Shown piece by piece: positions 1-6,700 of a stretch of 8,897 nt of DNA (positions are counted from its first letter, which is position 1; each line of letters opens with the position of its first letter). Source of the DNA: Chloroflexota bacterium (GTDB lineage: Bacteria > Chloroflexota > Limnocylindria > QHBO01); contig VBJX01000024.1 of assembly GCA_005879775.1 (NCBI GenBank), forward strand, positions 1 through 8,897. The letters run 5' to 3'. The notes below the pieces were generated by a model that was not told where the DNA came from, ran no database searches, and saw nothing but the letters and a program-made list of their open reading frames with translations. The translations under genes and the position numbers were made by a program.

Positions 1-449
1 ACCGGGAGCCCGTGCCCGCGCATCAGGTCCTTGAAGATGACCTTGTCCATGGCCAATGCACTTGCCAGCACGCCTGCCCCGGTATAGGGGATCGCGGCCA
101 TCTCCAGGAATCCTTGGAGCGTCCCGTCCTCGCCGAACGGCCCGTGCAGCGCCAGGAAGGCGACGTCGATCGCCTCGGCCAGGGAGCCGAGCGCCGCGCG
201 CGGGGCGAGCGCCGGTGCGGCGGTGTCGACCCGGACGGGCAGGTTGGCGTGCTCGCGCAGGAGGCGCGACTGCTCACCCGTGGTGGCCACCCCCAGCAGT
301 CCTGCCAGCGGCTGCTCACCCAGCAAGGGGGCGGGACCCGCCGGTAGGTGCCAGCGCCCCTCGCGATCGATGTAGACCAGGTACGGCTCGACCTCGTGCT
401 CGGCGGAGCGACCACCGGCGAAGATCCCGACCCGCAGCCGCCGGCTCAC
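1..449 (-). CDS. ddl: D-alanine--D-alanine ligase, N-terminal part (runs off the window)
   Basis: Cytoplasmic ATP-grasp enzyme that joins two D-alanines to make the D-Ala-D-Ala used by MurF. The visible part is 149 codons plus two bases; the ATP-binding and C-terminal domains lie beyond position 1. Seen: GTG start with a VGIFAGGRSAEHEV stretch (residues 7-20, including the HEV glutamate), then ALHGPFGEDGTLQG (100-113), IPYTGAGVLASALAMDK (120-136) and FKDLMRGHGLPV. These are the classic Ddl N-domain motifs. The GTG overlaps the murB stop as GTGA, which fixes the start; no clear Shine-Dalgarno is visible. Odd: HEV is followed directly by EPYLVYIDREGRW. Family members normally have about 17 residues in between (an S-x-x-S-A helix ending near an RY), so helix 1 appears deleted in frame. 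Identity is secure; whether this copy is functional is uncertain. Confidence 0.9.
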   Translation of the reverse strand, partial: MSRRLRVGIFAGGRSAEHEVEPYLVYIDREGRWHLPAGPAPLLGEQPLAGLLGVATTGEQSRLLREHANLPVRVDTAAPALAPRAALGSLAEAIDVAFLALHGPFGEDGTLQGFLEMAAIPYTGAGVLASALAMDKVIFKDLMRGHGLP

Positions 450-1411
450 GAGGCCGCCGCCCCATCCGGGTCCGGCGCGTCCCACTCGCCCACGAACTCG
501 ATCTCGAACTGGAGCTCGACCCCGAACCGATCGCGGACCGCGGCTCGCAACCGTTCGCCGAGGGCACGGACGTCGGCCGCCCGGCCCCCGCGTTCGGTGA
601 CGATGAAGTTGGCGTGCAGGGTGCTGACGCTGGCGCTGCCCATCCGCAGCCCCTTCAGCCCGGCAGCGTCGATCAGGCGGCCGGCGTGGTCGCCGGGGGG
701 ATTACGGAAGACGCTCCCCGCGTTCTGGTCGGCGAGCGGCTGGGTGGCGATCCGCTGCGCCTGGTGCTCCGCGATGCGCTCGGCGATCTCGCCGGTGTCG
801 CCGGCATGCAGGCCGAGCCGGGCGGCGAGGATCACCTCCGCGCTCTGCTTGAAGCGCGACTCGCGGTAGGAAAAGGAGCAGGCCGCGTTGTCCAGGCTGC
901 GGACCTCGCCATTGGCGGGATCCCAGGCGTCGACGTCGATCAGAACGTCCCGGATCTCCCCTCCGTGGGCGCCCGCGTTGGCCCAGATCGCCCCACCGAG
1001 CGTGCCCGGCACGCTGATCCCGAACTCCAGGCCCGCCAGCCCGGCCGCCGCGCAGCGTCGGACGAGCATCGCCATCGCCGCCCCCGAGTCGGCCGCCAGC
1101 CGGTCTCCCTCGATGGCGACCGCCTTCGACCGGTTGCGGATGACGAGCCCGCGCACTCCCGCGTCGGCGACCACCAGGTCGCTCCCGTTGCCCAGGACGA
1201 AGGTCGGGACGGCGGTCTCGCGCCCCACGTTCAAAAGCGCCAGCAGCTCCGGGCTCGTGGTCGCGACCGCCAGGCGGTCCGCGCGCCCGCCGACGCGCAG
1301 GGTGGTGAGCGGGGCGAGCGGGGCGTCCGCGCTCAGCGACAGCCCGCGCTCGGCCGCCAGCGCATCCAAGGCGGCGAGCGAGGCGGCCGTGGCACCCACC
1401 GTGGCGTTCAT
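446..1411 (-). CDS. murB: UDP-N-acetylenolpyruvoylglucosamine reductase MurB
   Basis: FAD-dependent cytoplasmic reductase that converts UDP-GlcNAc-enolpyruvate to UDP-MurNAc with NADPH. The protein is 321 aa, usual for the family. Seen: TTLRVGGRAD (36-45) opening the FAD domain, the LGNGSDLVV flavin loop (73-81), GLEFGISVPGTLGGAIWANA (127-146), SYRESRFK (181-188), and AGSVFRNPPGDHAGRLIDAA (231-250). In the last motif Ser233 matches the proton-donating serine. HANFIV (266-271) and a C-terminal FEIEFVG, where Glu303 is the likely catalytic glutamate, complete the set. All expected motifs are present and no damage is visible. The ATG overlaps the murG stop as ATGA, with an AGGG four bases upstream of it; the stop overlaps the ddl GTG as GTGA. 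murC, commonly found just before murB, is missing here. Confidence 0.97.
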   Translation of the reverse strand: MNATVGATAASLAALDALAAERGLSLSADAPLAPLTTLRVGGRADRLAVATTSPELLALLNVGRETAVPTFVLGNGSDLVVADAGVRGLVIRNRSKAVAIEGDRLAADSGAAMAMLVRRCAAAGLAGLEFGISVPGTLGGAIWANAGAHGGEIRDVLIDVDAWDPANGEVRSLDNAACSFSYRESRFKQSAEVILAARLGLHAGDTGEIAERIAEHQAQRIATQPLADQNAGSVFRNPPGDHAGRLIDAAGLKGLRMGSASVSTLHANFIVTERGGRAADVRALGERLRAAVRDRFGVELQFEIEFVGEWDAPDPDGAAAS

Positions 1412-2529
1412 CCCGCCCTGCCCGCCATTGACGGGGGCCGGCCCTCGGCGAGGGCCAGCAGCTCATCGGCGACCCGCCTGGCCGCGTCAGGCCGCCCCAG
1501 CCGGCGCGCCGCATCGGCCATTGCTGCGCGGACGGTGTCGTCGCGCAGGGCGCGCGCCTCCGCCAGCAGTCGTGGTGCGTCCAGCTCATCGTCGGCGACC
1601 AGCACCGCCGCTCCGCGGTCGGCAAGCCACGCCGCGTTCGCCCGCTGGTGGGCGGCGGCATGCGGATACGGGACCAGGATCGAGGCGACCCCCACGGCCG
1701 CGACCTCGGCACAGGTCGACGAGCCGGCGCGGCCCACGACCAGGTCGGCGGCCACCAGCGCATCGGCCATCCGGTCGGTCAGGAAGCCGATCGGCTGATA
1801 GCGGTCGCGAACCGGCTCGGGCAGGCGAGCCTGCAGCGCGCGGGCCTCGGCCATCCCCGCCTCGCCGGCCAGGTGCAGGACGTGCCAGTCGTCCAGCAGC
1901 CGTTCCAGTGATGCCTCCAGGGCAGCGGTGATGCGCGCCACGGCCTGCGATCCGCCGAAGACGAGCAGGAGGCGGTCCGCCGGCCCGACCCCGAAGGAGG
2001 CGCGCGCCACCTCGCGGTCGACATGCGCGAACGAGCGGATGGGAGTGCCGGAGAGGAAGGCGCGATCCCCGAAGGCGTCCACGGTCGGCGGAAAGGAGAC
2101 TGCCACCCGGGTCGCCATCCTGCCCACCGCCGCGGTGGCCCGGCCCGGGATCACGTTCCCCTCCCAGACAAGCGTGGGGATCCCCCGGCCCCGCGCCGCC
2201 ATGACCAGCGGAACGGCCAGGTAGCCACCGGTGGTGAAGAGCGCGGCTGGGCGCAGGCGCCCCATCAGCAGCCAGGCCTGCGGGACCGAGGCCGCCAGGC
2301 GCAGTGGATCGAGGAGCAGGTGCAGGTCGCGCCCGGCGCTGCGCAGCGAGCGCACCACGAGCTGGTGGTATGCGATCTCGCCGTCGGCGACCAGGCGGCG
2401 CTCGAGGCCGCGCACGCCGCCGATGTACGAGAGGTCAACGTCGGGCCGCGCGTCGCGCAGTGCCCGTGCGACGGCCAGCGCGGGGTAGACGTGCCCGCCT
2501 GTCCCGCCGCCCGACACCGACAAGCGCAT
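1408..2529 (-). CDS. murG: MurG: GlcNAc transferase making lipid II
   Basis: Membrane-associated GT-B glycosyltransferase (GT28) that adds GlcNAc from UDP-GlcNAc to lipid I on the inner face of the membrane. The protein is 373 aa. Seen: the N-terminal glycine loop GGGTGGHVYPALA (7-19), YIGGVRGLERRL (35-46), TTGGYLAVPL (99-108), the second-domain loop FGGSQ (191-195), GRAGSSTCAEVAAVG (266-280) with the nucleotide-binding glutamate at 275, and PYPHAAAHQRANA (287-299). The ATG at 2529 places the glycine loop correctly; the frame is open for 29 more codons upstream, but those residues only shadow ftsW. No good Shine-Dalgarno is visible, so translation probably depends on coupling to ftsW, which it overlaps by 95 bases. 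Odd: the usual HEQN loop reads WEGN (122-125), and the usual GGSQGA...N reads GGSQAVARIT. Confidence 0.95.
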   Translation of the reverse strand: MRLSVSGGGTGGHVYPALAVARALRDARPDVDLSYIGGVRGLERRLVADGEIAYHQLVVRSLRSAGRDLHLLLDPLRLAASVPQAWLLMGRLRPAALFTTGGYLAVPLVMAARGRGIPTLVWEGNVIPGRATAAVGRMATRVAVSFPPTVDAFGDRAFLSGTPIRSFAHVDREVARASFGVGPADRLLLVFGGSQAVARITAALEASLERLLDDWHVLHLAGEAGMAEARALQARLPEPVRDRYQPIGFLTDRMADALVAADLVVGRAGSSTCAEVAAVGVASILVPYPHAAAHQRANAAWLADRGAAVLVADDELDAPRLLAEARALRDDTVRAAMADAARRLGRPDAARRVADELLALAEGRPPSMAGRAG

Positions 2530-3691
2530 CGAACACCGATCCAGTCTGCTTGGCCTCGCGCGAGATCGACAGCAGGATGCCGACCGCCACGAGGTTGATG
2601 GTGAGGGCCGATCCACCGTAGCTGATGAACGGCAATGGAATTCCGGTGACCGGCAGCAGGGCGGTGACGACCATCATGTTGATGAAGGCCTGCACCACCA
2701 GCCAGGTGGTGATCCCTGCCGCCAGCAGCCCGGAGAAGGTATCCGGCGCGTGGATCGCGATCCGGTACCCCTGGTAGGCGATGAGGACGAAGAGTGCGAG
2801 GACGGTGAGGGTGCCGATCAGGCCCCACTCCTCGCCGATGATCGCGAAGATGAAGTCGGTCGATGGCGCCGGCAGGTAGAGGAATTTCTGCCGGCTCGCC
2901 CCCAGCCCCATGCCGGTGATCCCGCCCAGGGCCAGCGCCAAGAGCGCCTGCACCGCGTTGTAGCCGGTGACCAGCGGGTCGCGGAACGGATCGATGAAGC
3001 CCTGCACGCGCTGCAGCTGGTAGGGCGTGGTGGTGACCATGAGCCAGGTGGCGCCCATCACCGCGCCGCCGATGGCGCCGAGGTAGAGCAGGTTGGCACC
3101 CGCCATGTAGAAGACGGTCACCGCGACGGCGACGAACACGGCGGCCGTGCCCAGGTCCGGCTCGAGCGCGATCAGCAGGAAGGCGGGCACGACCAGCATG
3201 CCGAATGGGATGAGGCCGCTCCGCAGGCCACGGACCTCGCGCCCGCGCCGGTCGAGCCAGTGCGCCAGGTAGAGGCAGATCGAGAGCTTGGCCAGTTCGG
3301 CCGGCTGGAAGCCACCGATCCCCGGCAGGACGATCCAGCGCCGCGAGCCGGCCACCATCGTCCCAACGCCGGGAATCAGCACGACGATGAGGAGCACCAG
3401 CGTGCCGACGTAGATCGGGATCGCCAGGTATCGCAGGTGACGGAAGTCGGCGCGGCTGGCGAGATACATGAGAGCGACCCCCAGCACGGCCCAGATGGCC
3501 TGCTGCATCCCCTGCGTGCCCGGGTCCGAGGTGGAGAAGTAGGAACGGACGCTGGACGCCGAATAGACCATCACCACGCCGATGGCGGTCAGGGCCACCA
3601 CCGAGACCAGGAGCGGGTAGGCGACCTCGTGTCGTTCGCGTTGGACCCCGCTCCTCACCGCCCGCCGCGCGGTGAGGACGGCGGCGCTCAC
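2435..3691 (-). CDS. ftsW: FtsW, SEDS-family peptidoglycan glycosyltransferase
   Basis: Polytopic SEDS protein that polymerises lipid II into glycan strands at the division septum, working with a class B PBP such as the FtsI homologue upstream. The protein is 418 aa with about ten hydrophobic segments. Seen: GSRRWIVLPGIGGFQPAELAKL (spanning 115-136), LIALEPDLGTA (173-183), QALLALALGGITGMGLGAS (248-266), PAPSTDFIFAIIGEEWG (274-290) with the SEDS aspartate at 279, and TGIPLPFISYGGSA (349-362). The start is GTG, overlapping the murD stop as GTGA, with a strong GGAGGT five bases upstream of it. FtsW is preferred over RodA because of the dcw location. Odd: after residue 387 the frame continues through the murG start as a basic, Arg-rich 31-residue tail (to RRAARR), giving a 95-base overlap. 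Confidence 0.95.
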   Translation of the reverse strand: MSAAVLTARRAVRSGVQRERHEVAYPLLVSVVALTAIGVVMVYSASSVRSYFSTSDPGTQGMQQAIWAVLGVALMYLASRADFRHLRYLAIPIYVGTLVLLIVVLIPGVGTMVAGSRRWIVLPGIGGFQPAELAKLSICLYLAHWLDRRGREVRGLRSGLIPFGMLVVPAFLLIALEPDLGTAAVFVAVAVTVFYMAGANLLYLGAIGGAVMGATWLMVTTTPYQLQRVQGFIDPFRDPLVTGYNAVQALLALALGGITGMGLGASRQKFLYLPAPSTDFIFAIIGEEWGLIGTLTVLALFVLIAYQGYRIAIHAPDTFSGLLAAGITTWLVVQAFINMMVVTALLPVTGIPLPFISYGGSALTINLVAVGILLSISREAKQTGSVFDALVGVGRRDRRARLPRAGRRTGTARRAARR

Positions 3692-5124
3692 TGCGCACCT
3701 CCGGCGGGGGCCTCGTTCCGTGCCACGGCGGCGGCGCGGAACGCATCACCGCGCGCCTCGTAGTCGTCGAACATGTCGAACGAGGCGGCGGCTGGGGCCA
3801 GGAGCACGACGTCGCCGGGGCGCGCCATGGCGGCGGCAGAGGCCACCGCCCCAGCCATCGAGTCGGCCCGCGCCGTCGGCACTCGTCGGGCAATGTGGCG
3901 CTCGAGGGTCGCCGCCGTCTCACCGATGAGCACCACTCCCCGGCACACCTCGGCGATGGCGTCGGCGAGCTCGGCGTAGTCGAGTCCCTTGTCCTTCCCT
4001 CCGGCGATGAGGACGACCGGCGCCGGCGCATAGGCCCGCAGCGCGGCGATGGCGGCGACCGGGATGGTGGCCTGCGAGTCGTTGACCCAGCGCACGCCTC
4101 CCCACTCGCCGATCAGCTCGAGACGATGCGGCACCCCGGCGAAGCCACGGACGGCGGCGGCGATCGCATCCGGAGCCGCGCCGGCGAGGGAGCCGCCGAC
4201 GGCCGCTGCAAGGACATCGGCCTGCATGTGGCGCCCCGGCAGGCGGAGCTCGGCAGCAGGCAGCAGCCGCTCGCCGTGCAGCGTGAGCCAGCCGTCGGCA
4301 TCCACGGTGGCCGCCAGCGAGCGGTCGGCGGTCTCGATGCCGTACCAGTCGATCGCGTCCGGTGGCAGGCGCGCGCCCAGCTCGCGGCTGACGGGGTCAT
4401 CGGCGTTCAGCACCACGCGCCCGGTCGGCACGCTCAGCTCGGCCAGGCGGGCCTTCACCGCCCGGTACGCCTCCACGCTCGGGTGGCGGTCGAGATGATC
4501 GGCGGTGATGTTGGTGTAGACCGCGATCGCCGCCCCGCGGGTGATGGTCGGCAGCTGCAGCTCGGAGAGCTCCAGGACCGCCCAGTCATCGGGTCCCAGC
4601 AGCCCGACCTGCTCGATGAGCGGCTGCCCGATGTTGCCGCCCACCGCGTGTGGCAGGTCCGCCGCGTCGAGGATGGCGCCGATCAGCGCGGTGGTCGTCG
4701 TCTTGCCCTTCGTCCCGGTCACCGCCAGCACCCTGGCGCGGGTCAGGCGCAGGAAGAGCTCGACCTCGCTCACCAGATCCACGCCTCGCTGTCGCGCATC
4801 GCGCAGCGCCTCGCGCAGCCAGTCGTCGGTGGTCGGGAAGTCCGGCGAGATGCTGGGGCTGGTGACGAGGAGCTCGGCAGTGCCCAGCAGGAGGCCGACG
4901 GCCGCCGGGGTCAAGCCGAGCGCCAGGCGCACGTGGCGTTCCTGGAGCGAGGCCACCGACTCGTCGAGCTCCGAAGCCGGACGGCGGTCGTAGGCGCTCA
5001 CCTCGGCCCCGGCCGCGGCGAGCATGCGGGCGGCGGCGACCCCGGAACGGGCCAGGCCGAGCACCACCACCCGGCGCCCGCGCAGGTCGTCGAGCGTCCG
5101 GACCGGATGCGTCATCGTCTGCAT
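3688..5124 (-). CDS. murD: UDP-MurNAc-L-Ala--D-glutamate ligase MurD
   Basis: ATP-dependent cytoplasmic Mur ligase that adds D-glutamate to UDP-MurNAc-L-Ala. The protein is 478 aa, slightly long for the family. Seen: an N-terminal Rossmann-like motif VVVLGLARSGVAAA (19-32), P-loop VTGTKGKTTT (135-144), NIGQPL (164-169), LELSELQL (184-191), TNITADHLDRHPS (204-216), Lys224 in AVKARL as the likely carbamylated lysine, RLELIG (334-339), WVNDSQAT (346-353), IAGGKDKG (373-380) and LLAPAAASFDMFDDYEARGD (441-460). Start choice is ambiguous: ATG at 5124 lies three bases after CAGGA, which is short, while the ATG at 5115 lies twelve bases after it, which is long. The gap to mraY is 8 bases and the stop overlaps the ftsW GTG. 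The NDSQAT motif replaces the usual NDSKAT. Confidence 0.95.
   Translation of the reverse strand: MQTMTHPVRTLDDLRGRRVVVLGLARSGVAAARMLAAAGAEVSAYDRRPASELDESVASLQERHVRLALGLTPAAVGLLLGTAELLVTSPSISPDFPTTDDWLREALRDARQRGVDLVSEVELFLRLTRARVLAVTGTKGKTTTTALIGAILDAADLPHAVGGNIGQPLIEQVGLLGPDDWAVLELSELQLPTITRGAAIAVYTNITADHLDRHPSVEAYRAVKARLAELSVPTGRVVLNADDPVSRELGARLPPDAIDWYGIETADRSLAATVDADGWLTLHGERLLPAAELRLPGRHMQADVLAAAVGGSLAGAAPDAIAAAVRGFAGVPHRLELIGEWGGVRWVNDSQATIPVAAIAALRAYAPAPVVLIAGGKDKGLDYAELADAIAEVCRGVVLIGETAATLERHIARRVPTARADSMAGAVASAAAMARPGDVVLLAPAAASFDMFDDYEARGDAFRAAAVARNEAPAGGAQ
3697..3702 (-). promoter_or_regulatory. Ribosome binding site of ftsW
   Basis: GGAGGT lies five bases before the GTG of ftsW, inside the end of murD. 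It is a near-perfect Shine-Dalgarno and decides the GTG start, which also overlaps the murD stop. Confidence 0.75.
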
Positions 5125-5132
5125 CGGTCCTG

Positions 5133-6116
5133 CTAGAGCCCGTTCACGGTGGCCAGGAAGAGGCTGAAGCCGAGCAGCCCGGCCAGGGCCGACACGATCC
5201 AGAAGCGGACCGTGATCTTCTCCTCCGCCCAGCCGATCAGCTCGAAGTGATGCTGCACTGGCGCCATGCGAAAGATCCGCCGGCCACGCAACCGAAACGA
5301 GCCGACCTGCAGGATCACCGAGAGGGTGACGGCCAGGAAGACGAACCCGATCACGGCCAGCAGGAGCAGCTGGGTGGTGATGGTGGCCACCACCGCCAGC
5401 GTGGCGCCCAGCCCGAGCGCCCCGGAGTCACCCATGAAGAGCTGGGCCGGGTGAACGTTGAACCAGAGGAACCCCATCAAGGCGCCGATGATCAGCGCGC
5501 AGAAGATGGCCAGGTTCGGCTGGGAGTGCTTGCCGACCGCCGGCACCGCCACGAGCGCGATCAGCAGGTAGGCGACGAAGCTGAAGATGAGGACCCCGCC
5601 GGCCAGGCCGTCGAGCCCATCGGTCAGGTTCACCCCGTTGCTCATCGCCACGATCACGAAGGCGACGAACAGGATGAAGGCGATCGGCAGGATGCCGACG
5701 TCACCGACCAGCGGAACGCTGATCTGCGTGATGTGGAAATGACGCTGCAGGTACCACGCCGCCAGCAGCGCCACGACCGTCTGCCAGACGAGCTTGCGGC
5801 GACCACGAATGCCGAGGCCGGTCTGGACGTTGACGTAGTCGTCGATCGCCCCCAGGATCCCGACGCCGACCAGGGTCAGCATCGGCGTCAGGGTGCTCAC
5901 GTCCTCGATGCGCATCGCCATCGCCAGGAACATGACCACCACCACGATCAGCATCCCGCCCATGGTCGGGGTGCCAGCCTTGGCGATGTGCCCCTCCGGA
6001 CCTTCCACTCGGATCTGCTTGCCGTAGCCGAGCCGCTGCAGGAGGCCGATGTAGACCGGGCCCACCAGCACGACGCCGGCGAAGGCGGCCAGCAGCGCCA
6101 CCACGATCGCCAGCAT
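5133..6116 (-). CDS. mraY: MraY: phospho-MurNAc-pentapeptide translocase
   Basis: Integral membrane enzyme that transfers phospho-MurNAc-pentapeptide from UDP to undecaprenyl phosphate, making lipid I. The protein is 327 aa with about ten hydrophobic segments. Seen: KAGTPTMGGMLIV (46-58), GAIDDYVN (89-96) with the Mg-binding aspartate pair 92-93, MSNGVNLTDGLDGLAGG (158-174), WFNVHPAQLFMGDSGALGLG (218-237) with Asp230, RIFRMAPVQHHFELIGWAEE (280-299), and a final membrane segment. The ATG shares one base with the murF stop (TGATG) and is preceded by GGGAGA at seven bases, so the start is well supported. The frame is intact. A minor oddity is QHH instead of the more usual HHH in the cytoplasmic loop. 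Confidence 0.97.
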   Translation of the reverse strand: MLAIVVALLAAFAGVVLVGPVYIGLLQRLGYGKQIRVEGPEGHIAKAGTPTMGGMLIVVVVMFLAMAMRIEDVSTLTPMLTLVGVGILGAIDDYVNVQTGLGIRGRRKLVWQTVVALLAAWYLQRHFHITQISVPLVGDVGILPIAFILFVAFVIVAMSNGVNLTDGLDGLAGGVLIFSFVAYLLIALVAVPAVGKHSQPNLAIFCALIIGALMGFLWFNVHPAQLFMGDSGALGLGATLAVVATITTQLLLLAVIGFVFLAVTLSVILQVGSFRLRGRRIFRMAPVQHHFELIGWAEEKITVRFWIVSALAGLLGFSLFLATVNGL

Positions 6117-6700
6117 CAGCCGGTCTCCCGATCGGCTTTCGAGACACCGGTCAGGGTGGCCACCAGCCGGTCGAGCTCGACCCCGCGCGAGCCCTTGACC
6201 AGCAGCAGGTCGCCGACCCCCGGATCGAGCACCCGGTCGACGATCGCTTCTGCCTGATGAAGGTCGGCTGCGCTCGCCACCCGCGCCAGGCCGGCGGCGC
6301 GCGCGCCCTCGGCGATCAATCGTGCCCGCTCCCCGACCGTCACCAGGCCGTCGACGATCCGCCCGGCTCGCTCGCCCACCTGCCGGTGGAGCTCCTCTTC
6401 GTCGGGGCCCAGCTCCAGCATGTCGCCGAGCACGGCCAGCCGCCGGCGTCCAGGCGGCAACGGCGTCTCCGCCAGGAACTCGAGGGCGGCCAGCGTCGAG
6501 ACCGGTGAGGCGTTGTAGGTGTCGTCGATCACCCGGGCTCCGCTGAGCGCCTCAGCGAGCGCCATCCGATGCGGAGCCCGGCTGCCGGCCGCCAGGGCAG
6601 CCGCCACCTCCTCGAGAGGGACCTGGAAGCGCTCGGCCACCGCGACCGCCGCCAGCGCGTGGGGAATCAGGTGGCGCCCCGGGTTCGCGTTGCGGATGGG
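6116..6700 (-). pseudogene. murF: MurF, C-terminal domain in a shifted frame (3' part of the same gene)
   Basis: This is the remainder of murF, about 194 residues in a frame different from the 5' part. Seen: NPGRHLIPHALAAVAVAE, the start of the nucleotide-sugar ligase C-terminal region, then APHRMAL, VIDDTYNASPVSTLAALEFL (the conserved D-x-Y-N-A-x-P signature), RRLAVLGDMLELG, and LLLVKGSRGVELDRLV, all typical of MurF. The frame stays open upstream to 6979, but that sequence is a shadow of the 5' part. No initiation site with a good ribosome binding site is evident at the homology start, so this is a fragment rather than a separate gene. The stop overlaps the mraY ATG by one base. It could be a true lesion or a sequence error; everything else about it looks intact. 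Confidence 0.8.
6124..6129 (-). promoter_or_regulatory. Ribosome binding site of mraY
   Basis: GGGAGA lies seven bases before the ATG of mraY, inside the last codons of murF. It supports the TGATG stop-start junction as the true mraY start. Confidence 0.65.

Noticed and set aside
56..1798. A 580-codon plus-strand open frame antisense to murB and murG
   Set aside because: It is low-complexity Arg/Ala/Gly/Pro-rich sequence with no domain motifs, as expected opposite GC-rich genes. The minus strand holds clear MurB and MurG motifs over the same span.
2530..2616. An upstream in-frame start for murG at 2616
   Set aside because: The 29 extra residues are a frame shadow of ftsW and would push the N-terminal glycine loop away from its normal position.
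2265..4031. A 588-codon minus-strand frame across ftsW and the end of murD
   Set aside because: It is an alternative frame of ftsW/murD with Arg/Pro-rich unstructured sequence; the true frames contain all the family motifs.
3895..5136. Long plus-strand frames opposite murD, and similarly 5247-6257 opposite mraY, 2750-3763 opposite ftsW and 7673-8557 opposite ftsI
   Set aside because: Their composition (His/Asp/Gln/Arg-rich, no motifs) is that of codon-position shadows. Each lies exactly opposite a recognised gene and none has supporting features.
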